Assembly (NCBI GenBank): GCA_016710595.1
Contig: JADJVM010000008.1
Coordinates: 868,001-932,000, forward strand
DNA length: 64,000 nt
Origin: Niastella sp.
GTDB taxonomy: Bacteria > Bacteroidota > Bacteroidia > Chitinophagales > Chitinophagaceae
Direction: 5' to 3'
A program made the position numbers and the translations under genes. Within the stretch, counting starts at the first letter, position 1. The number at the start of each line of letters is the position of its first letter. This document shows positions 40,767-48,659 of this stretch, one piece after another. The notes under the pieces are model-generated. The model ran no database searches and was not told where the DNA came from. It was given only the letters and a program-made list of their open reading frames with translations.

Positions 40767-41900
40767 ATGTCAACAAAACCTAAAATATATTTCCCCCACC
40801 TGGATGGTTTGCGTTTTTTCTGTTTTTTATTTGTTTTTTTCTTTCATAGTTTTTACTCAGAAGTGCCCCATATTTATCATTCATTCATATTTCGTTTTTT
40901 AAAAGAAAGGTTATTTCACAATGGGAACCTGGGTGTAAATGCTTTTTTTGTATTAAGTGGTTTTTTAATTACTTACCTGCTAATAAAAGAAAAAGAGTGG
41001 AAAAATAGAATAGATATTCCAAACTTTTGGATCAGGAGGATTTTGCGTATCTGGCCTTTATATATCGTTTGTGTATTGTTTGGTTTTTTTATTTTTCCAT
41101 TGGCTAAATCTTTTGCGGGCGGCGCTTCTGCCGAAACTGCGAATCTTTTTTACTACCTGGGCTTTGCCAGCAATTTTGATTATATACAAAAAGGGATGCC
41201 CGACTCGCCAGGCCTGGGTGTATTGTGGAGTATTGCCATAGAAGAACAATTTTATTTAGTATGGCCTGTGGTACTGTCACTTTTCCCGATTAAAAAATTA
41301 TGGATCCCATTTGCTGTTATTATTCTGGGGAGCTGGGTTTTCCGTGCAACACATGATGTGCCCATTATACACGAAATGCATACACTGAGTTGTATTGGTG
41401 ATATGGCTATTGGTGCAACCGGCGCCTGGCTACTGTGTATTTTACCTGCTTTTGTACGATGGGTACAAGGGCTCTCCCGCTTTTCAATTCTATTGATCTA
41501 TGCGGCGGCGGCCTTTATTTTTCTTTTCAGGCAAGATGCCTTGATCACAAATTATTATACCCGGATTTTTGAACGTTCTTTTACGGCCATTGTATTCCTG
41601 CTCATTATTTTAGAACAATGCTATGCAGAAAGATCATTTTTTAAGATGGCAAATTTAAAGACTATCTCTTCTTTGGGCATTATTACTTACGGCTTATATT
41701 GTATTCACTTCATCATCATCTCTGCCGTTACTGCAATGGCAAATAAGCTGGGGTTAAATCAACATTTGTGGCAGGTGATCATTTTACAACCTGCACTTGC
41801 ACTGGGTATTTCTATTGTGCTTGCTAAGTTTAGTTATAAATATTTTGAATTGTATTTCTTAAAGCTTAAGAACAGGTTTGCGTATATCACAAAAGCATAA
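40767..41900 (+). CDS. acyltransferase family 3 membrane protein
   Basis: 377 residues with about ten transmembrane helices. It begins 'YFPHLDGLRFFCFLFVFFFH', the AT3 (OafA/YrhL) start with the R/K-x10-H motif, then 'NGNLGVNAFFVLSGFLITYL', 'FWIRRILRIWPLYI' and 'LWSIAIEEQFYLVWPV'. AT3 proteins O-acetylate sugars of lipopolysaccharide, peptidoglycan or exopolysaccharide. A TTG 7 codons upstream is possible, but I take the ATG at 40767. No glycan cluster surrounds it directly, though the membrane genes at 43.3-46.5 kb could be related. Confidence 0.9.
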   Translation: MSTKPKIYFPHLDGLRFFCFLFVFFFHSFYSEVPHIYHSFIFRFLKERLFHNGNLGVNAFFVLSGFLITYLLIKEKEWKNRIDIPNFWIRRILRIWPLYIVCVLFGFFIFPLAKSFAGGASAETANLFYYLGFASNFDYIQKGMPDSPGLGVLWSIAIEEQFYLVWPVVLSLFPIKKLWIPFAVIILGSWVFRATHDVPIIHEMHTLSCIGDMAIGATGAWLLCILPAFVRWVQGLSRFSILLIYAAAAFIFLFRQDALITNYYTRIFERSFTAIVFLLIILEQCYAERSFFKMANLKTISSLGIITYGLYCIHFIIISAVTAMANKLGLNQHLWQVIILQPALALGISIVLAKFSYKYFELYFLKLKNRFAYITKA

Positions 41901-41906
41901 TAAAAC

Positions 41907-43121
41907 TTACAATTTAATTACCCGAATGGTTTTTGATTGATTGCCGGATTGTACTTTAATAAAATAAATATTTTTAGCATAACCCGATAAACTGATATAC
42001 CGTGAAATTACCCCGGCATGTTGGAAATTCATTTTTTGCAATATTTTACCAGCAGCATCATACAAGCGGATATCTACATTTTGTTCTGTAGGATTATGAA
42101 TGGTTACCGTAGTACCCGTATTGGTAGAAACAGGAAATACATCTGCCATAAAGCTGCCCGCTGATTTTGAAACTTTTACTACAGGAGAATATTTTAATGA
42201 ACCGGATGGATCTACGGCCATGATCCTGTAATAATTTATTCCGGGTGAAGGATGTTGATCTACAGTAACAGCATATTTAAGCCTGTAATAATTTTGTGAC
42301 GGCACTTCTGTTGCTATTGTTTTAAAAGTAATACCATCAGTACCGGATTGTATCACAAAACTTTCAGACGAACAATAAACTGACCATTGTACCTGGATAA
42401 AATCGTTTTTGTAAATAGCTGAAACATCCTGGAAACTACATGCCAAAGCGCCGGTAAGAATACTTTTTTGTATCACCCTGTTTTTTAATTGTAAATGCCC
42501 GGCTTCATTCAGGTGAATTAAATCGCCATTCGCCGCAAACTCCGGTTTACGCAATAAGGAGGGTTCTTCCGTAACATCAGTCCAGAAGTCAATTGCATTG
42601 GAACCGAAAGTAGATTCAATTAAAATTTTAAGGTCTTTTAATTTTTGCCTGTCTGTAGCATTAAAATCATCCCGTGGTTGTGTGGTGGTAATAAAGCATG
42701 CAATCCCATTAGCCAGTGCCGAATCCCGGATGGTGGTAAAGGTTGCTAAAATTTCGGGATAGGATAGCCAACCAAAATTATTGGATGGATAATTTAAAAT
42801 AATAACATCGGGCTTGGGAACTAAGTTTACGGCCCGGGTAATATTATGAAGCGGATCGGGTGCGTTTCGTCCGGGAGGTGGTGTATAACTCGATGGCATT
42901 GCCGAATACGTATCTGTGCCCGGTACTGCTAAATTAAAAAGTGTATCAATAAGGCCAAGGTCTTTATAATATTTTTTAACCCGGTTTGGCCAGCTACTAT
43001 CTGCCACTACGCTGGTTCCTGCTGCGGTAGAAGATCCCAATACGCAAATTCTCTTTTGTGCAAATACAGTTTCCTGAAAACAAAAGGAAACAAGAAATGC
43101 TAAGATTAAATATTTTTTCAT
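41907..43121 (-). CDS. T9SS-secreted SGNH/GDSL hydrolase
   Basis: 404 residues with a signal peptide (1-21). The SGNH hydrolase domain is at about 23-225: block I 'ICVLGSSTAAG' (Ser in place of the GDS form), block III 'ILNYPSNNFG', and block V 'NGDLIHLNEAGH' with the catalytic Asp-His pair. A fibronectin-like region and a T9SS type A sorting domain follow ('FPVSTNTGTTVTIHNPTEQN' to 'KTIRVIKL'). It is probably a cell-surface esterase removing acetyl or acyl groups from polysaccharide. It is convergent with the acyltransferase, 6 bp apart. Confidence 0.87.
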   Translation of the reverse strand: MKKYLILAFLVSFCFQETVFAQKRICVLGSSTAAGTSVVADSSWPNRVKKYYKDLGLIDTLFNLAVPGTDTYSAMPSSYTPPPGRNAPDPLHNITRAVNLVPKPDVIILNYPSNNFGWLSYPEILATFTTIRDSALANGIACFITTTQPRDDFNATDRQKLKDLKILIESTFGSNAIDFWTDVTEEPSLLRKPEFAANGDLIHLNEAGHLQLKNRVIQKSILTGALACSFQDVSAIYKNDFIQVQWSVYCSSESFVIQSGTDGITFKTIATEVPSQNYYRLKYAVTVDQHPSPGINYYRIMAVDPSGSLKYSPVVKVSKSAGSFMADVFPVSTNTGTTVTIHNPTEQNVDIRLYDAAGKILQKMNFQHAGVISRYISLSGYAKNIYFIKVQSGNQSKTIRVIKL

Positions 43122-43286
43122 GAGTTATTTCGGGTGAGTGGAAATTAAAATTAGAAAAACAGAATGATTAAAAAATGCTTTGTAAAATTACATAAAATAC
43201 AAGGTTTGAAATATACTTAATATGGCCCATCAGCCATTAATTTTATAATATGTATTTTTACCCACCCAACCAAGGCCTAAATTATT

Positions 43287-43937
43287 ATGAGTCAACCGAT
43301 AACCAATGCTGCATTGATCCAGTTTTTACAGGATAATTATGCTTCAACCGGTTTTGTAGATGGGCTTAAGATTAAATACCGTTCTCTTATTTGCCCGTTT
43401 ATAAGTTTGCTCAATCAAATTAAGCCAGGCGAAAAAGTGGGAGATGTTGGCTGTGGCTCTGGTCAATTTTTGTTATTGGCAACCCAATTTGCTCAACCCA
43501 AATCAGTATTTGGGATTGAAATTTCAGAAAAATTGATTGATAATGCAAATGCACTATTTAATAAAAGGGCGCATCATGATTTTGGTTTTTCAAAATATGA
43601 TGGAATTCATTTTCCGGAAAATTTACGGGAAATGGATGTCATTTTTCTAATTGATGTGCTGCATCATGTGGGTAGTAAAAACAGGGAATTGTTTATAAAA
43701 AACCTGGTGGATGTGATGAAGCCCGGCGCCAGGTTAATCCTTAAAGATATTGATAAGGCCAGCCCCTTTGTATATTTCAATAAATTGCATGATATGATTT
43801 TTGCCGGTGAAATAGGAAGTGAAATATCACTTGCCGATGCTACTGCATTACTGCAAAAAAATGGGCTCCGTATTACAGAACAATCAAAACAAAGAATGTA
43901 TGTTTATCCGCACTACAGCATTGTCGCAGAAAAATAG
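43287..43937 (+). CDS. class I SAM-dependent methyltransferase
   Basis: 216 residues. The SAM-binding motif I is 'VGDVGCGSGQFLLLA' (about 51-65), followed by 'SVFGIEISEKLIDNA' and motif 'VIFLIDVLHHVGSKNRELF' (a post-I acidic loop), then 'MKPGARLILKDID'. It is of the Methyltransf_11/25 type; the substrate is unknown. It is the first gene of a four-gene plus-strand run (MT, membrane protein, UbiA, HAD). Its stop lies 4 bp before the next ATG. Confidence 0.88.
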   Translation: MSQPITNAALIQFLQDNYASTGFVDGLKIKYRSLICPFISLLNQIKPGEKVGDVGCGSGQFLLLATQFAQPKSVFGIEISEKLIDNANALFNKRAHHDFGFSKYDGIHFPENLREMDVIFLIDVLHHVGSKNRELFIKNLVDVMKPGARLILKDIDKASPFVYFNKLHDMIFAGEIGSEISLADATALLQKNGLRITEQSKQRMYVYPHYSIVAEK

Positions 43938-43941
43938 GCGC

Positions 43942-45051
43942 ATGAACAAATGGTTTATACTCATTTGTTTTGCTATTTTATCTGCCTATCCCATTTACAG
44001 TAATTTTTATTATAGCAATGGGTTGCTTACCTATGAGCGTCACAGGGCGGTTATTGAAAAAAGATCAGAATTTTACAATCCCTGGCAGTACCGCATCCTA
44101 TGCCCCTATATGATTGAAGCAGGGCTTTGGGTTTACAATCATACTGTTGATAAGGTTTTTCCGATAGAACAGAAATTTCATTTTAATATTGAAAGCACAT
44201 CTGGCACCAGTGCAGAGACAGATACTTTTGTAAAGCTGATGCAAACACCCGGCGCCATGAAGTATATGCTTCTCTTTATTCTATTTAGATGGGCAGAACA
44301 CATGCTCATCTTTTACTTAGCCTGGAAGTTGTTGCAATATTTCATTCAAAGCGATTGGCTTATTTTTTTAGGTATTAATTTTTTGGCGCTTAGTTTTGGT
44401 AATGCTGTAAATGCAGCCGACCTTTCTTTTAATACCTACATGGATATTATTTTTTATTTACTTACCGCCAATCTTTTCTTGTACAAAAAAAATGCGCTGT
44501 GGTTAATCCCTATTACAATCCTGGCTGCACTAAACCGGGAAACAGGTTTACTGATACCCGCCTTATATTTTATTTCAAAAACAGATTGTACAGCAATTTG
44601 CAATAAACCGTTCCGCCTTAAAAACATTGTATTTCCTGCTACAAACACATGGTTATACACTGCCTTATTATATGTGATTTTCTTAAGCATTTTTATTTAT
44701 TTGCGTTGGTATTTTGGATACCGGCCGCAACAGGTATGGAAGGTTCCGGCAGGATTACCCATGCTAAAATTAAATTTAATGAGCGCTGTTGGGGTAAAAG
44801 CCTGGCTTGAAATGATTGGCACATTCGGTGTGTTGCCGCTGCTGATCTTATATAAATTTAAAAGCTTTCCGCACTTGTTAAAAAAATGGTTTATCTTTTT
44901 AGTGCCGGTTTGGTTTGCCGTGCATTATGTTTCAGTGGTAGCTTATCAAACCCGGTTGTTTATGGTGCCGATGATCCTTATATTTATACCCATGGTATTG
45001 GTTTGGATAGAAAATGATATCATTCACAAAAACACGGCTGCACAGCAATAA
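43942..45051 (+). CDS. polytopic membrane protein, possibly a GT-C-like glycosyltransferase
   Basis: 369 residues from the ATG at 43942, with eight or more hydrophobic helices. The first is 'WFILICFAILSAYPIYSNF'. A conserved-looking luminal loop is 'EFYNPWQYRILCPYMIEAGL' and a second motif is 'AALNRETGLLIPALYF'. Such W-x-Y-R and N-R-E-T elements resemble those of uncharacterised integral membrane glycan-pathway proteins, but I cannot name a family. The longer frame from 43819 overlaps the methyltransferase gene and is rejected. Its position before a UbiA prenyltransferase suggests use of a polyprenyl-linked sugar; this is inference. Confidence 0.75.
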   Translation: MNKWFILICFAILSAYPIYSNFYYSNGLLTYERHRAVIEKRSEFYNPWQYRILCPYMIEAGLWVYNHTVDKVFPIEQKFHFNIESTSGTSAETDTFVKLMQTPGAMKYMLLFILFRWAEHMLIFYLAWKLLQYFIQSDWLIFLGINFLALSFGNAVNAADLSFNTYMDIIFYLLTANLFLYKKNALWLIPITILAALNRETGLLIPALYFISKTDCTAICNKPFRLKNIVFPATNTWLYTALLYVIFLSIFIYLRWYFGYRPQQVWKVPAGLPMLKLNLMSAVGVKAWLEMIGTFGVLPLLILYKFKSFPHLLKKWFIFLVPVWFAVHYVSVVAYQTRLFMVPMILIFIPMVLVWIENDIIHKNTAAQQ

Positions 45052-45060
45052 ATAAAAAAT

Positions 45061-45948
45061 ATGAAAGCCTGGATAAAACTCATAAGACCAAAAGACTGGG
45101 CAAAAAATTTGTTCATTTTCATACCCTTATTTTTTTCCGGGCAATTTTTTAACCATGAGCATATCATTGCTTTGCTGGCGGGTTTTATATGTTTCTCTTT
45201 GGTTTCTTCAAGTATTTATATTTTTAATGATTACCGGGATATAGAAGATGATCGTATTCATCCTGTAAAAAAAGAAAGGCCGTTGGCTTCGGGTGCCATA
45301 CCGCCAACATCGGCTTTGGCCTTATCTGTATTGTTAATGATTGCCGGCCTTACGGGAGCCTGGTTTATCCGGGATAAATTTTTATTTGTATTGGGTTTAT
45401 ATGCCTTGCTGAACCTGGGTTATAGCCTGGGGTTAAAAAATATCGCCATCCTGGACATTGTGATTATCTCCATTGGGTTTGTATTGCGCATAAAAGCGGG
45501 ATCAGTCATTGCAAGGATTGGGCTAAGTGAATGGCTGATCATCATGGTGTTTTTATTGGCCTTGTTTATGGCATTTGCAAAAAGAAGGGATGATGTAGTG
45601 CTGGAAGAAACATCAGGCCAAAGTATGCGTAAATCAGCAAAGGGTTACAACCTGGAATTTATTAACGTAGCTACCTCTGTAATTTGTGCAGTTATCATTG
45701 TCTCTTATTTTATGTACACCATGTCGCCCGAAGTGCAACACAGGCTTGGAACGTACCGGGTATATTATACTACATTATTTGTGATCATGGGTTTACTGCG
45801 GTACCTGCAATTAATATATGTGCACCAGCATTCGCAATCGCCGGTTAAAATTTTATATAAAGACCGTTTTATACAAGCTTGTATCCTTTTATGGGTATGT
45901 TGCTTTTATGTGATATTGTACGTAAAAGATTTTAATTTATTTAATTAA
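45061..45948 (+). CDS. UbiA-family prenyltransferase, decaprenyl-phosphate phosphoribosyltransferase-like
   Basis: 295 residues with about eight helices. It starts 'WIKLIRPKDWAKNLFIFIPL', typical of polyprenyl-phosphate phosphoribosyltransferases (Rv3806c-like) rather than UbiA proper. The first Asp motif is 'IFNDYRDIEDDRIHPVKKER' (NDxxDxxxD) and the second region is 'AILDIVIISIGFVLRIKAGS'. Those enzymes move phosphoribose from PRPP to polyprenyl phosphate. The HAD phosphatase gene next to it could then remove the 5'-phosphate. Family knowledge supports the class; the substrate here is inferred. Confidence 0.88.
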   Translation: MKAWIKLIRPKDWAKNLFIFIPLFFSGQFFNHEHIIALLAGFICFSLVSSSIYIFNDYRDIEDDRIHPVKKERPLASGAIPPTSALALSVLLMIAGLTGAWFIRDKFLFVLGLYALLNLGYSLGLKNIAILDIVIISIGFVLRIKAGSVIARIGLSEWLIIMVFLLALFMAFAKRRDDVVLEETSGQSMRKSAKGYNLEFINVATSVICAVIIVSYFMYTMSPEVQHRLGTYRVYYTTLFVIMGLLRYLQLIYVHQHSQSPVKILYKDRFIQACILLWVCCFYVILYVKDFNLFN

Positions 45949-45953
45949 TTCCT

Positions 45954-46547
45954 TTGCAACCAAGAATTGCTTTTTTTGATTTTGATGGAACCATCACCCG
46001 GCATGATAGTATGCTGGAGTTTACTAAGTATTATAAAGGGAATTTTCGTTTTTATTTAGGAATGCTGATACTATTACCATGGTTGCTGGGATATAAATTA
46101 AAAGTACTGGATGCAAAATCTACAAAGGAAAAATTTCTTACTTATTTTTTTAAAGGAGAACCCGAAGCTTTATTTAATGAAAAAGCAAAAATGTTTTGCG
46201 AAAATATTTTACCACAAGATATCCGGCCTGCAGCGTTGGAATGTATATTACAACATAAAAAAAATAATGATACAGTTGTAATCGTAACGGCATCAGCCAA
46301 TCATTGGGTAGCGCCCTGGTGCCTTAAAAATGAAGTAAATCTATTAAGTAGTAAATTAGAAATAAAAGATGGGTTCATTACCGGTAAATTAAATGGCCCG
46401 AATTGCAACTCGGCCGAAAAAGTAAATAGGATAAAAGAAAATTTTGATCTTTCTACCTTTAGTCAAATTTATTGCTATGGCGATAGCGGAGGGGATAAAG
46501 AAATGTTGGAATTGACAGATGAGCGCTTTTATAAACATTTTAAATAA
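45954..46547 (+). CDS. HAD-IB family phosphatase
   Basis: 197 residues. The HAD motif I is 'IAFFDFDGTITRHDS' (DxDGT), motif II Thr is in 'VVIVTASANHW', and motif III/IV is 'IYCYGDSGGDKEMLEL' (DxxxD). It is of the HAD-IB (SerB/CicA) group. The start is TTG at 45954: there is no ATG before the catalytic DxD, and the next in-frame ATG would delete it. It begins 5 bp after the UbiA stop, so coupled translation is likely. A probable role is removal of a phosphate from a polyprenyl-linked intermediate or a small sugar phosphate. Confidence 0.88.
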   Translation: MQPRIAFFDFDGTITRHDSMLEFTKYYKGNFRFYLGMLILLPWLLGYKLKVLDAKSTKEKFLTYFFKGEPEALFNEKAKMFCENILPQDIRPAALECILQHKKNNDTVVIVTASANHWVAPWCLKNEVNLLSSKLEIKDGFITGKLNGPNCNSAEKVNRIKENFDLSTFSQIYCYGDSGGDKEMLELTDERFYKHFK

Positions 46548-46602
46548 TTTGACATATTTCATTAATATATAGGTAAAGTTTATGCAATATTGATACCCCA
46601 AA

Positions 46603-46626
46603 TGACACAGGTACAGAACCGTCCCC
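46603..46626. other. REP-like motif (GGGGACGGTTCTGT... on the minus strand)
   Basis: A 24-bp stretch that reads on the minus strand as GGGGACGGTTCTGTACC followed by TGTGTCA. Similar 'GGGGACGGTTC...TGTCA' sequences occur as dispersed elements in many bacteria, often tied to REP-associated (Y1) transposases. Only one copy is visible here and no transposase is in the window. Confidence 0.35.
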
Positions 46627-46661
46627 GGCTATCGGCGCACATCTGCCCGTGGGGTTGAAAA

Positions 46662-47714
46662 TTACTTTGGGATTTTACCATTACCATTACATACAGGGCA
46701 GGTAGCCGTTCCGTTTGCGACAACTTTATTTTCATAAACCGGATTACTTAAAGCCACTGTAACTTCCTTAGGTGCGGTATGGGCACCAGTGTATTGCTGG
46801 TAAGTACTGTATGAGCCAGCCTGAACCAATACTTTTACTGTAGCGTAATTGTCTATTATTCCTCTTCCGCCACAATTGGGACAGGATTTATAAAAAGCCT
46901 CATTCGATTCATTAAGTTTTTCAAACGACATTCCTTGCTTGAGTTTCGATTTATCAGAAAGAGTAACCCATCCCCTGTAACTCTTTGAAAAAGTATTTTC
47001 ATCCCAGGGATCATCAATAACGGCTAGTTTTTTTCCGCTCACTTTTACAACATCACCTTTTCGCAGTGAATTAACCGTAATTATTTCTGCTCCACTGGTA
47101 AACGTACCATAATTAAAATTTCCGCTTTGCGTATTGCCATTGCTGAACCTACGGGTACCATATCCATGTAAATTACCTACACTAAAATTTCCGGACTCAA
47201 ACACAATTTGCTTATCCCATTCTTTTTTGTACCTGGTGCCATAGCCATCCGGCAAATATTTGCCATTTACTTCTCCAACATAAATATCACCATCCTCGGT
47301 AACTGAAGCCTTTTGTATAACCCCATTTTTAAATTCCCCCAGTACAAAATCCATTCTGTTGTATTTATCATCCCTGCTGATGTTGAGCGCTGCCAAACCA
47401 TGCAGTTTTCCTTTTTTAAAATATCCAAACTTTACATGCTGGTGGTCGTTACTGATCCATTCACCAAGGCCTTCGGGCAATCCTTCAAATACTTCTCCGG
47501 TAAAGAAACCATCATCAAAAGGCATTTTTATAACCGATACGCTACCTGCAGCATATTCTGATACGGGGAACGGCCTGAAATCTGTAATTTTTTGTTGAAA
47601 CCGATGGGGAAATAATGCTACCGAATCATTTTTGTATATCAAAGACAAACCGGTGCCAGCACTCGTTGTAAAGCCCTTGTATCCCAATTTAGAATTCTCT
47701 TCTTTTATGCTACC
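46662..47714 (-). pseudogene. downstream part of a MORN-repeat gene split by an in-frame stop
   Basis: 351 codons of open frame without an ATG before about residue 59. The only early start is TTG at 47687. It continues in the same reading frame as the upstream 168-residue gene and is separated from it by a single TAA (47715-47717). It contains several MORN repeats ('GFFTGEVFEGLPEGLGEWIS', 'YVGEVNGKYLPDGYGTRYKK', 'SGNFSVGNLHGYGTRRFSNG') and two zinc-type CxxCxGxG motifs ('SCPNCGGRGI', 'TCPVCNGNGKI') like those in DnaJ. It has no signal peptide of its own. Either the gene is broken, or it is read from the TTG as a second protein. Confidence 0.65.
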
Positions 47715-48221
47715 TTAAATTAAATCGTTCCGGTAAAAAGTACCTGCCAGCACTTTTCTATACCCATTAATACAAGTGCCTTCTAACAATATCCCATTTT
47801 TAAAAAAACCGAATGAACCTTCATGCCCTGTGCCGTTTTTTAAATTATTAATCCAATCCAGTGAATTGTAAATTTCATTTACAGCCTCAAGTGAATCAAA
47901 AGCAACTCCTTTTTTCAATGGAAAATTTTCGCCATAATACAAAGTAATTTTACCAAACCCATTCAAAAGCCCGTCTTTAAACTCACCTTCAATAGCATAT
48001 CGGTATTCATTTCCACTTGCCTTTTTTGTAAACTTTTGTGTAACCAATAATCGGCCTTTGCCATTCATACAATCTCCCGATATACAACTAACTTTTTGCT
48101 TCGATATACTTATAGCTTTTTGTTCGGCAGCAGTATAAATAGTGGGCTGAACTGTTAATGACTGTGCTGTTACAGTGGTTACCGCTAATGTAAAAATGAG
48201 AAGGGTAATTATTCTTTCCAT
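47715..48221 (-). CDS. exported MORN-repeat protein, N-terminal part of a split gene
   Basis: 168 residues with a signal peptide (MERIITLLIFTLAVTTVTAQ). The mature part has one or two MORN-like units ('YAIEGEFKDGLLNGFGKITL', 'GHEGSFGFFKNGILLEG') and 'SCISGDCMNGKGRL'. It ends in 'AGTFYRNDLI' at TAA. The following codons continue in frame with another 351 codons of MORN sequence, so this was probably the front of a protein of about 519 residues. MORN proteins often bind membranes or act as scaffolds. Confidence 0.7.
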   Translation of the reverse strand: MERIITLLIFTLAVTTVTAQSLTVQPTIYTAAEQKAISISKQKVSCISGDCMNGKGRLLVTQKFTKKASGNEYRYAIEGEFKDGLLNGFGKITLYYGENFPLKKGVAFDSLEAVNEIYNSLDWINNLKNGTGHEGSFGFFKNGILLEGTCINGYRKVLAGTFYRNDLI

Positions 48222-48659
48222 GTATTCGTATTTACATAAGTAAACTCAATTGAATAAAAAGATTAAAACACTATAAATATCAAACTTTATCTTATTAAAA
48301 AAATACCCTGCCGGGGGTATTTTTTGAGTATGGCACGTTGCTTCATCATCCTGCACGGAATTAACCGGAATATGAATTACAAATGTTTATTTTTTATAGG
48401 CTGCTTAGTTACAGATAAGTGTTCTTTTTAAAATTACAGAACCAAAGAGGCGAGTGAGTATGCCTACTTGTAAAACAGGAAACGAAGTATTTATAAATAT
48501 TACGATTAATATGCTAAATAATTTGCAGATTTAATTAATATTTATTGCAACATTGTTAATAAGATATCCATTTCTTACCTTTAACGATAGATAAATATCC
48601 TTATTTTTACTGATTACCCAAGTTAGATAACTGCTATTCTTCGATTGAAAAACCAAATT
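48222..48659. other. divergent intergenic region with a hairpin
   Basis: 438 bp between the start of the MORN gene (minus) and the start of the repeat protein (plus), so two promoters should lie here. A perfect hairpin aaaaaataccc/gggtatttttt occupies 48298-48325 with A and T tracts on both sides, like a bidirectional terminator, which is odd between divergent starts. I see no gene in it. Confidence 0.5.
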
